Shown here piece after piece: positions 1 to 5,183 of a DNA stretch of 5,183 bases. A program made the translations under genes and the position numbers. Source of the stretch: Adhaeribacter sp. (lineage in GTDB: Bacteria; Bacteroidota; Bacteroidia; Cytophagales; Hymenobacteraceae); contig JAQBNV010000463.1 of assembly GCA_028288395.1 (NCBI GenBank), positions 1-5,183 of the forward strand, read 5' to 3'. The notes below the pieces were generated by a model, which saw nothing but the letters and a program-made list of their open reading frames with translations, searched no databases and was not told the DNA's origin. Within the stretch, counting starts at the first letter, position 1. Each line of letters opens with the position of its first letter.

Positions 1-158
1 GAAATCAAATATTTAAAAATACTTGGCGTTATATTAAGGCTAAATCTATATCAGCCTCGACAATCCTTTTAAAAGTCCAAATTACATCAATTTCTTAAAA
101 CTATAATTATTTAGGCTTTAGTTCTCAGAAATATTATAAAATTTTAGCAATCGCCCTT

Positions 159-563
159 CTAATTATGCAAAACGCCCCGCATATTCAGGATTGAAATATC
201 AATTAGGTTGTTCTCTACCACCGATTCCGGCACAAAAATAAACTTCTTATCATAAATTTTCCGGCCGATGTAATAGCTCACCCAATATTCATTGTAAATA
301 TGAAAAATTGCTGGGTCTATGGGTTCAATCCGGACAAAGCTTTTGGGAGCTACCTGCTCAAACATGTGCCGCAGAACCGATGTTTTAATTTCTTCGTCCT
401 GATAAGTCCCATACCCTTTGGATGTTACCAGTACATTATCGAGATTATACGGGTTGGTATTTATCAGGTACACATTCCAAATAGCCTGGCCCAGTTCATT
501 TTCGGAAGTGGCAATGGCAATAGATACCCCTTCTACCGAATCAAAATCAATGTCTTTTTTCAT
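159..563 (-). CDS. Conserved hypothetical protein of the Bacteroidota, downstream of lipB
   Basis: This encodes a 134-residue soluble protein with no signal peptide or membrane segment, starting at ATG 563-561 and ending at TAG 161-159. I do not recognise a characterised domain. The sequence resembles a short family that I recall as widespread in Bacteroidota. The most family-like blocks are WNVYLIN (29-35), SKGYG (48-52), TSVLRH (61-66), KSFVRIEPI (74-82), NEYWVSYYIG (91-100) and YDKKFIFVPES (104-114). From memory, some database entries of this type carry the name phenylalanyl-tRNA synthetase subunit alpha. Nothing here supports that: the protein is far too short and shows no class II synthetase motifs. 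The start lies inside the 3' end of lipB (17-base overlap, different frame), which suggests co-transcription and translational coupling. The alternation of strands and turns looks mostly beta, but that is only an impression. The function is unknown. The gene call is solid and the role is not. Confidence 0.88.
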   Translation of the reverse strand: MKKDIDFDSVEGVSIAIATSENELGQAIWNVYLINTNPYNLDNVLVTSKGYGTYQDEEIKTSVLRHMFEQVAPKSFVRIEPIDPAIFHIYNEYWVSYYIGRKIYDKKFIFVPESVVENNLIDISILNMRGVLHN

Positions 564-1287
564 GCGCTACTGGCTTAATTTCTGCTTCAAATAAATTGGC
601 CAGATGTTTCAGAAGCTTTTGCTCTACTTCCGGCAATGCAACTGGTTGTCCTAATTCCTGTTCCATGGAAGTTACCGCCTTATCGGGTATGCCGCAAGGC
701 ACGATATAATTAAAATAATTCAAATCGGTGTTTACGTTCAGGGCAAAGCCGTGCATGGTAACCCAACGGCTGCACTTTACGCCCATAGCACAAATCTTAC
801 GGGGTCGCTCCTGCTTTTCGTAGTCCAGCCATACGCCGGTTAAGCCTTCTATCCGGCCCGCCGCTACACCGTACTCCGCCAGCATCAAGATTACCGCTTC
901 TTCGAGATAGCGCAGGTATTTATGAATATCGGTAAAAAAATTATCCAGGTCCAGAATTGGATAGCCTACTACTTGGCCGGGCCCATGGTAAGTGATGTCG
1001 CCGCCGCGGTTAATTTTATAAAAAGTGGCTTCTTTCTGAACTAAGGCTTGCGGGTTGAGCAACAGGTGATCTTCCGAACCACTTTTACCCAAGGTAAATA
1101 CATGGGGGTGCTGGCAGAACAGCAGGTAATTGGGCGTGGGCTTTTCTTCAGCGGGTATTAACTTGCGGTTAGCAATTTTAATATCGATAATGCTGGAAAA
1201 CAGTTCTTCCTGATAATTCCAGGCCTCCTGGTAATCAATTTGATTTAACTGGATGAAAGTAACTTCTTTGTTTAGTTGGTTGTTCAC
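547..1287 (-). CDS. lipB: Octanoyl-[acyl-carrier-protein]:protein N-octanoyltransferase (LipB)
   Basis: LipB moves the octanoyl group from octanoyl-ACP to a lysine of lipoyl domains (2-oxoacid dehydrogenases, GcvH) in the cytoplasm. This is the first step of de novo lipoylation, before sulphur insertion by LipA. The 246-residue protein carries the family signature RGGDITYHGPGQ at 94-105. It has the conserved lysine in GVKCSRW (Lys171) and the acyl-accepting cysteine in VPCGI (Cys198), matching the known Cys/Lys pair of the family. The length is slightly above that of E. coli LipB because of an N-terminal extension of about 10-20 residues and an insert around 41-52. The start is GTG at 1287-1285. 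An in-frame TAA lies immediately upstream (1290-1288), and no ATG follows in frame until residue 168, so GTG is the only reasonable choice. No clear Shine-Dalgarno is visible. The gene ends at TGA 549-547, inside the next gene. It may be read from its own promoter or from pgi upstream. Confidence 0.96.
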   Translation of the reverse strand: MNNQLNKEVTFIQLNQIDYQEAWNYQEELFSSIIDIKIANRKLIPAEEKPTPNYLLFCQHPHVFTLGKSGSEDHLLLNPQALVQKEATFYKINRGGDITYHGPGQVVGYPILDLDNFFTDIHKYLRYLEEAVILMLAEYGVAAGRIEGLTGVWLDYEKQERPRKICAMGVKCSRWVTMHGFALNVNTDLNYFNYIVPCGIPDKAVTSMEQELGQPVALPEVEQKLLKHLANLFEAEIKPVAHEKRH

Positions 1288-1294
1288 TTAAAAA

Positions 1295-1307
1295 AGTAGC
1301 AAGTATC
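1295..1307. repeat. Short degenerate repeat remnant (agtagca/agtatc)
   Basis: The 13 bases contain two imperfect units, agtagca followed directly by agtatc, just upstream of the lipB start. They resemble the AGTAGCAAGTATC-type tandem tracts that I recall from gaps between genes in some Bacteroidota genomes. Those tracts are often mistranslated as low-complexity protein. Only about two units are present, so this may be chance or a decayed remnant. Confidence 0.25.
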
Positions 1308-1368
1308 TGGCAACAGGTTATTTTCAGTAGCCAACAAATTCTCCCGTATTCCGGTAAAACTGCTTTAA

Positions 1369-1414
1369 GCCATCCGGACCACGGTGTTTACCCGCGCCCC
1401 GGAGGCAGCATGGC
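1369..1414 (-). other. Imperfect long stem-loop in the pgi-lipB gap
   Basis: On the transcribed (minus) strand this region can fold as follows. A 5-bp outer stem GCCAT/ATGGC is followed by a 7-base bulge on one side, then a stem CCGGG/TCCGG, a single G/G mismatch, a stem CGCGG/CCGTG and a 7-base loop GTAAACA. The two inner stems include two G-T pairs. No U-run follows directly (the next bases are TTAAAGCAG), so it does not look like a standard intrinsic terminator. It could be a weak terminator for pgi, a processing or stabilising element between pgi and lipB, or a chance fold in a GC-rich patch. I did the pairing by eye without computing an energy. Confidence 0.4.
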
Positions 1415-1443
1415 GACTCTTAACCTGCTTAATATATTCTAAA

Positions 1444-3096
1444 CTATTTTCGCATCTCCTTATACGCATTAATAAGGCCGTTGGTAGAAGAATCGTGGTC
1501 TTGAATTTCGTCTTCGTTAATTAATTCAGGTAATACCTTCTTAGCCAACTGTTTACCAAGCTCTACACCCCACTGATCGAAACTGAAAATATTCCAGATG
1601 ACGCCCTGTACAAATATTTTATGCTCGTACATGGCAATCAAACTGCCCAGGGTACGGGGATCCAGTTCTTTAAACAGGAAAGAGTTAGTCGGACGATTAC
1701 CGGAAAAAACTTTAAAGGGCGCCAACTCCTGAATTTCCTCATCCGACAAACCTTCTTCTTTTAGTTCGGCAATTACGTCCTGCAGGGTCTTTCCGTTCAT
1801 CAGGGCCTCGGTTTGGGCAAAGAAATTAGAAAGCAATTTAACATGATGATCGCCAACCGGATTATGACTGTTGGCCGGGGCCAGGAAATCGCAGGGTATG
1901 AGTTGGGTGCCCTGGTGAATAAGTTGGTAAAAAGCGTGTTGCCCGTTGGTGCCGGGTTCGCCCCATATTACCGGACCAGTACTGTAAGTAACCTGGTTAC
2001 CATCGCGGTCTATATATTTGCCATTGCTTTCCATGTTGCCCTGCTGGAAATAAGCAGGAAAGCGATGCATGTACTGGTCGTAAGGCAGAATAGCTTCGGT
2101 TTGCGCGCCAAAGAAATTTACGTACCAGATACCAATGAGGGCGAGCAAGACCGGAATATTTTTATCGAAGTGGGTCATTCGGAAATGCTGATCCATGGCA
2201 TGCGCGCCATGCAGCAATTCTTTATATTTATCAAACCCGATGGCGCAGGCAATGGAAAGCCCGATAGAAGACCAGAGTGAATAACGGCCGCCCACCCAGT
2301 CCCAGAAAACAAACATATTTTCTTCGGCAATACCAAACTTTTTAACTGCATCCAGGTTCGTAGAAATGGCTACAAAATGCTTGGCCACTTCAACTTCTTT
2401 TTGGGCATGTTCCAGAAACCACTTTTTCGCGGTTTCGGCATTGGTCATGGTTTCCTGGGTGGTAAAGGTTTTGGAGGCAATCATGAAAAGCGTTGTCTCG
2501 GGGTCCACCTTTTTCAGGGTTTCGGTAATGTGTGTGCCGTCTACGTTCGATACAAAGTACAGCTTAAGGTTTTCCCGCTGGTAGGGTTTTAACGCTTCTG
2601 TAACCATATAAGGCCCTAAATCAGAGCCACCGATACCAATATTTACAATATGTTCGATGGGTTTGCCGGTATAGCCCAACCATTCGCTCGCGCCTATTTT
2701 GTCGGAGAATACTTTCATCTGGTCCAGCACCTGGTTAACGCCGGGCATAACATCTTCGTTATCTTCGTAAACCGGTTCGTTCGAGCAATTGCGTAAGGCC
2801 ACGTGCAACACCGCCCGGTTTTCGCGCAGGTTAATTTTTTCGCCGCTAAACATTTTTTCAATGGCATCTTTCAGTTCTGCCTCATCGGCCAAAGCCAGCA
2901 GCGCCTCCATGGTTTGCTCATTAATAATGTTTTTCGAAAAATCAACGAGCATATTTTCGAAATGCAGCGAAAACTTGGTAAAACGGTTTGGATCAACGGC
3001 AAACATATCAATCATGTGTTTGCTTTTCATTACAGTATAATGTTGTTCCAGCTTTTTCCAGGCGTCGGTCGTAACCGGATTAATATTTTGTAACAT
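1444..3096 (-). CDS. pgi: Glucose-6-phosphate isomerase (phosphoglucose isomerase)
   Basis: This enzyme interconverts glucose 6-phosphate and fructose 6-phosphate in glycolysis and gluconeogenesis, in the cytoplasm. The 550-residue product has nearly the length of the E. coli enzyme (549) and is full-length, running from ATG 3096 to TAG 1444. Visible family blocks, in order, are GIGGSDLGP (154-162), the phosphate-binding SKTFTTQET (208-216), the first signature region [12 protein letters not shown] with Arg271 (262-273), [10 protein letters not shown] with the base-catalyst Glu356 (351-360), GTNGQHAF with His387 (382-389), and the C-terminal signature [11 protein letters not shown] with Lys515 (510-520). 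Glu356, His387 and Lys515 line up with E. coli Glu355, His386 and Lys514, offset by one. All expected active-site residues are present. The gene faces away from yraN across a 125-base gap holding a candidate promoter. lipB lies downstream on the same strand after 156 bases, so read-through is possible. Confidence 0.98.
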   Translation of the reverse strand: MLQNINPVTTDAWKKLEQHYTVMKSKHMIDMFAVDPNRFTKFSLHFENMLVDFSKNIINEQTMEALLALADEAELKDAIEKMFSGEKINLRENRAVLHVALRNCSNEPVYEDNEDVMPGVNQVLDQMKVFSDKIGASEWLGYTGKPIEHIVNIGIGGSDLGPYMVTEALKPYQRENLKLYFVSNVDGTHITETLKKVDPETTLFMIASKTFTTQETMTNAETAKKWFLEHAQKEVEVAKHFVAISTNLDAVKKFGIAEENMFVFWDWVGGRYSLWSSIGLSIACAIGFDKYKELLHGAHAMDQHFRMTHFDKNIPVLLALIGIWYVNFFGAQTEAILPYDQYMHRFPAYFQQGNMESNGKYIDRDGNQVTYSTGPVIWGEPGTNGQHAFYQLIHQGTQLIPCDFLAPANSHNPVGDHHVKLLSNFFAQTEALMNGKTLQDVIAELKEEGLSDEEIQELAPFKVFSGNRPTNSFLFKELDPRTLGSLIAMYEHKIFVQGVIWNIFSFDQWGVELGKQLAKKVLPELINEDEIQDHDSSTNGLINAYKEMRK

Positions 3097-3126
3097 GGCG
3101 CTTTATTTTATAACGGGGTAAAAATA

Positions 3127-3155
3127 GCAACATATATTAAAATTAAAGTTACCAA
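3127..3155 (-). promoter_or_regulatory. Candidate pgi promoter (Bacteroidota -33/-7 type)
   Basis: On the minus strand, TTG (3155-3153) is followed after 18 bases by TATGTTGC (3134-3127), an imperfect match to the Bacteroidota TAnnTTTG element. This would place the transcript start roughly 25 bases before the pgi ATG. The gap is very AT-rich, so chance matches are expected. I found no comparably spaced pair for yraN on the plus strand. Confidence 0.3.
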
Positions 3156-3221
3156 CCGGCAAAATATATAGGCCTGCGTCGTATTAATATTATTTTACCT
3201 CTTCTAAAAAGCAGATGAAAT

Positions 3222-3575
3222 ATGGCAGAACACAATAAAACAGGCCGGTCCGGCGAAGAAACAGCAGCCAATTATTTAGTCCAAAAAGGGTATAATGTGC
3301 TGGCCCGAAATTTTCGCTACAAAAGAGCCGAAGTGGATTTAATTATCCAATTAGATAATTTATTGGTGTTTGTGGAAGTAAAAACCCGCTCCAGCCATCA
3401 GCACGGATATCCGGAAGAGTTTGTGAGCGACCGAAAAATAGAATTATTCAGGGTAGCGGCAACGGAATATATCGAACAGATTAACTGGCTGCACGATATC
3501 CGGTTCGATATTATCGCCGTTACTATTTCGGGCCGTGAATATACGTGTTACCACATTGAGGATGCTTTCCATTAA
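3222..3575 (+). CDS. yraN: YraN/UPF0102 family protein, predicted PD-(D/E)XK-fold nuclease
   Basis: This 117-residue cytoplasmic protein has the length typical of the UPF0102 (YraN) family, whose fold relates to Holliday-junction-resolvase-like and restriction-type nucleases. Its biological role is not settled. The N-terminal helix begins with the family-typical GxxGEETAANYLVQKGY pattern (8-24). The nuclease-like core is AEVDLI (36-41), with Glu37 and Asp39, followed by LVFVEVKTR (48-56), with the E-x-K pair Glu52/Lys54. RFDIIAV (94-100) and the terminal HIEDAF (111-116) are also family blocks. The residue before Glu37 is Ala, where I recall Gly in many members; the acidic residues are kept. 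The ATG at 3222 is the first codon that fits: an ATG at 3215 is out of frame and stops quickly. The gene is divergent from pgi and convergent with the lipoprotein gene, with a 41-base gap that shows no clear terminator. It looks like a single-gene unit. Confidence 0.93.
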   Translation: MAEHNKTGRSGEETAANYLVQKGYNVLARNFRYKRAEVDLIIQLDNLLVFVEVKTRSSHQHGYPEEFVSDRKIELFRVAATEYIEQINWLHDIRFDIIAVTISGREYTCYHIEDAFH

Positions 3576-3616
3576 CCATAAAATAACCGGCAAAAGAAAC
3601 CTTCCGGATTACGAAC

Positions 3617-4531
3617 TTACTGCTTAACAGCCGGACGTTTATCTAGCTTCCCGTGTTCGTAAATAAGGGTGCTGTGGCGATCATATTCCCGGAGCAGGTA
3701 GGGTTCAAAGGGTTCGGCCTCCGCCGATTCGGGATACTGGTATTCGAAATGCTTGCGGTTCCGGAAAGGCCAATATTCTATCCAAACGCCTATTTTTCTG
3801 CCTTTATCGTACTGCCCTTCCCAGGCTTTGAGGCCATCTGTCAGAAACGATATATATTCGCCGTGTAGCTTTCCTTCGGAATACGGAATTACTTCTTTTA
3901 TTTTGGTCTTGGCCGCATCATAATAATTAATAATAGCGTCGCGCTGAAAACCTTTTTCGTAATGCGTTTTGGTAAGTAAAATATTGTTGCGGTTGTAGGT
4001 TTCCCAGCGCAGGTGGCGGGTACCTAAGTAAAAATAGCCTTCTGCTACCACCTGCTTGCCAATCAGCTTTTTGTAAGGGCCGTGCGGAATCCTGGCTTCC
4101 GACACTTTGGCGGGTGTGCCCCGGTACATCTGCTTGCGGCGGGTATTAAAATAATATTTTGCCGGTGCGTACTGGCTGGGTTCTATGTACTTGGGCAGGT
4201 AGTAAAAAATTTCGATGGTTGTATTTTTGCCGTTACCCTTTTTGGTAAATCCTTTCTTTACCTGGTAACCGAGAAATTCCTTTTTCTTTTTTTTTCGCTT
4301 CTTATTCTTGTGTTTGGCACTTGCCAGGGCGGCAGTATCCACTGCTACTGTCAGTTGGGGTTTGGCCGTATCGGCTAAGGCTTCGGGTGCCGAAGCTCTT
4401 TTAAACAGGCCGGTTTTCTCAACCGGCAAATCCACAGCCGATTCGGCATCTATGTTATAGTTGCGTTTGCTACAGGAAAAAAGCCATACCAGGCTGGCAC
4501 AAAGCAGAAATAATTTTCTGGTAAAAACCAT
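3617..4531 (-). CDS. Putative lipoprotein with MORN/YwqK-like repeats
   Basis: From ATG 4531 this is a 304-residue protein. It starts with a classic lipoprotein signal: basic MVFTRK, a hydrophobic stretch, and a lipobox LFSC with Cys20 as the lipid-modified residue. A disordered region follows, with a lysine-rich tract at about 72-85. The body is rich in aromatic and Gly residues, with repeats of the 'HGxY...GxY..G.....W' kind: HGPYKKL..AEGYFYLGTRHLRW (about 150-176) and HGEYISF..WEGQYDKGRKIGVW (about 223-250). This is the pattern of MORN_2/YwqK-type proteins. Such proteins are common as outer-membrane-associated lipoproteins in Bacteroidota and have no defined enzymatic role. The name 'YwqK-like antitoxin' sometimes given to this repeat is not a claim of toxin-antitoxin function here. 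The frame stays open upstream to a GTG at 4612, but that start would put 27 residues before the signal peptide and lies upstream of the candidate promoter at 4571-4600. The gene ends at TAA near 3617. The function is unknown. Confidence 0.85.
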   Translation of the reverse strand: MVFTRKLFLLCASLVWLFSCSKRNYNIDAESAVDLPVEKTGLFKRASAPEALADTAKPQLTVAVDTAALASAKHKNKKRKKKKKEFLGYQVKKGFTKKGNGKNTTIEIFYYLPKYIEPSQYAPAKYYFNTRRKQMYRGTPAKVSEARIPHGPYKKLIGKQVVAEGYFYLGTRHLRWETYNRNNILLTKTHYEKGFQRDAIINYYDAAKTKIKEVIPYSEGKLHGEYISFLTDGLKAWEGQYDKGRKIGVWIEYWPFRNRKHFEYQYPESAEAEPFEPYLLREYDRHSTLIYEHGKLDKRPAVKQ

Positions 4532-4570
4532 TAAGCTGTTTGGTTTGAATAAATCTCTCTTGGTTAAACG

Positions 4571-4600
4571 TAAAGATGTAAATAAAAAGTATTTACCCAA
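4571..4600 (-). promoter_or_regulatory. Candidate promoter of the MORN-like lipoprotein gene
   Basis: On the minus strand, TTG (4600-4598) is followed after exactly 19 bases by CATCTTTA (4578-4571). That matches six of eight positions of TATCTTTG, the Bacteroidota -7 form. The transcript would start near 4565, about 30 bases before ATG 4531. This favours that start over the GTG at 4612, which would not be transcribed from here. Confidence 0.4.
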
Positions 4601-4616
4601 TACAACCAGCACAGTT

Positions 4617-4635
4617 AATGCGTTCCGAACGCATT
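4617..4635. promoter_or_regulatory. Perfect 9+1+9 palindrome, possible operator
   Basis: The 19 bases are AATGCGTTC, a single central C, and GAACGCATT, a perfect inverted repeat. It sits 16 bases upstream of the candidate -33 element (4598-4600) of the lipoprotein gene. The one-base centre and high symmetry suit a dimeric DNA-binding regulator better than an RNA hairpin. As RNA it could still form a 7-bp stem with a 5-base loop. No regulator gene lies in the window, so the partner is unknown. Confidence 0.45.
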
Positions 4636-4810
4636 TTGTTTATGTAAAACCGTGGCTCCTGGCTTATGGTTAAACCCGTAAGAACAACTTATTCATAGCG
4701 ACTTATGATTGTGGATATAACATTTTTACAGCTACGCAACCGGCCCTTTTCGCCCTTTTATAGCGCCAATAATTTAAGAATCGTTAGGCCAGCACCCTTA
4801 AAATATTGGT

Positions 4811-4847
4811 TTAAAAACGAAAGAGGCAGAATTGCTTCTGCCTCTTT
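4811..4847 (-). terminator. Rho-independent terminator of htpG
   Basis: A perfect 12-bp stem, AAAGAGGCAGAA (4820-4831) pairing with TTCTGCCTCTTT (4836-4847), closes a 4-base loop. On the minus strand it is followed by CGTTTTTAA (4819-4811), a good U-tract. It begins 24 bases after the htpG stop codon, the usual place for an intrinsic terminator. Confidence 0.93.
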
Positions 4848-4871
4848 TAACTAAACAACAATTCAAAATAA

Positions 4872-5183
4872 CTATTCTTTTTCGATTAACTCTACGCTGC
4901 GTTTTACAAATGCCGTTAGGGCTGGTCCTGTAAGCATGTTCTGCGAAAGCAAAGCTAAATCAAATGCCTGTTTGGCAATAATTTCTTTGTTATCTTCTTT
5001 GGCTTTTAAAATACGGCTGTTAATAGAGTGGTTGGCGTTGATGCTTACATTATAGGTATCGGGCATGTTGCCCATAAACATCATACCTCCTCCCCCAGTC
5101 CGGCTCATATCTTTCATGCGGCGCATAAACTCGGGCATGGTAATAATTACCGGCGAGTCGTTTGGCGATAGCGGCTCCACACT
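4872..5183 (-). CDS. htpG: Molecular chaperone HtpG (Hsp90 family), C-terminal end only
   Basis: The last 103 residues of a cytoplasmic, ATP-driven Hsp90 chaperone are present. The rest, including the ATP-binding and middle domains, lies beyond the right edge, so the start is not visible; a methionine near 5180 is internal. What remains is the C-terminal dimerisation region: the SPVIITMPEFMRRMKDMSR segment, a Gly/Met-rich loop (TGGGGMMFMGNMPD), then YNVSINANHSINSRIL, and the closing helices KQAFDLALLSQNMLTGPALT and FVKRSVELIEKE. The pattern 'MPDxxNVxxNxNHxxxxxIL ... QAxDLALLSQNML.G..LTxFxxRS' is typical of bacterial HtpG, particularly in Bacteroidota. The gene ends at TAG 4874-4872 and is followed by a strong terminator. 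No frameshift is seen in the visible part. Confidence 0.93.
   Translation of the reverse strand, partial: SVEPLSPNDSPVIITMPEFMRRMKDMSRTGGGGMMFMGNMPDTYNVSINANHSINSRILKAKEDNKEIIAKQAFDLALLSQNMLTGPALTAFVKRSVELIEKE

Larger units (their letters stand above)
4532..4871. other. 340-base gap between htpG and the lipoprotein gene
   Basis: This gap between two minus-strand genes holds the htpG terminator at its right end (4811-4847). At its left end are a perfect palindrome (4617-4635) and a candidate promoter (4571-4600). In the middle, about 4640-4810, I see no open frame with coding character, no tRNA-like fold and no repeat. The separate terminator and promoter indicate that the two genes are independent transcription units. 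Confidence 0.6.

Noticed and set aside
37..57. Inverted repeat AGGCT...AGCCT in the left AT-rich region
   Set aside because: The 5-bp stem with an 11-base loop is within chance expectation, and no T-tract or gene boundary gives it a role.
300..578. A 92-codon plus-strand open frame opposite the small protein after lipB
   Set aside because: It is antisense to the better-supported minus-strand gene, and the product looks random.
1813..2280. A 155-codon open frame on the plus strand inside pgi
   Set aside because: It is fully antisense to a well-supported enzyme gene, its product shows no family pattern, and its openness follows from pgi codon use. Other plus-strand frames inside pgi (2366-3093) were dropped for the same reason.
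3587..3609. Possible two-way terminator between yraN and the lipoprotein gene
   Set aside because: Only a 4-bp CCGG/CCGG pairing around a long loop is visible, with no T-run on either side.
3617..4531. Toxin-antitoxin system suggested by the YwqK-like repeat name
   Set aside because: There is no partner toxin gene next to it, and a lipoprotein signal implies export, which does not fit a cytoplasmic antitoxin.
3653..4673. Plus-strand open frames opposite the lipoprotein gene (3653-3868, 4082-4378, 4461-4673)
   Set aside because: They are shadows of the minus-strand coding frame with unconvincing, Phe/Cys-rich composition. The last extends into the gap but has no family features.

Overview
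The window looks like an ordinary chromosomal stretch from a member of the Bacteroidota, most likely Cytophagales and possibly the Hymenobacteraceae group (Adhaeribacter/Pontibacter/Hymenobacter relatives). The lineage is an inference from four things: the style of the protein sequences, the absence of clear Shine-Dalgarno sites, AT-rich gaps with promoter candidates of the Bacteroidota TTG / TAnnTTTG type, and a conserved small protein next to lipB of a kind I associate with this phylum.

From the left, positions 1-158 are AT-rich with no gene that I can support. A minus-strand block follows. In transcription order it is pgi (glucose-6-phosphate isomerase, 3096-1444), a 156-base gap, lipB (octanoyltransferase, GTG start, 1287-547), and a 134-residue conserved hypothetical (563-159) whose start overlaps the end of lipB by 17 bases. 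The pgi-lipB gap holds a long imperfect stem-loop and a remnant-like repeat. A 125-base divergent gap with a candidate pgi promoter separates pgi from yraN (3222-3575, plus strand), a small PD-(D/E)XK nuclease-fold protein. yraN converges on a minus-strand lipoprotein gene with MORN/YwqK-like repeats (best start 4531, end 3617). Upstream of that gene are a candidate promoter and a perfect 9+1+9 palindrome. A strong rho-independent terminator then closes the last gene, the C-terminal end of htpG (Hsp90), which runs off the right edge.

The genes are mostly housekeeping: sugar-phosphate isomerisation, lipoic acid attachment, a chaperone, and a nuclease-like protein of uncertain role. No pathway obviously links them. 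I found no mobile element, CRISPR array, tRNA, rRNA, toxin-antitoxin pair or defence system, and no convincing undescribed system. The points most worth a second look are the palindrome upstream of the lipoprotein gene, the small protein coupled to lipB, the lysine-rich segment of the lipoprotein with its nine-A run, and the structured pgi-lipB gap.
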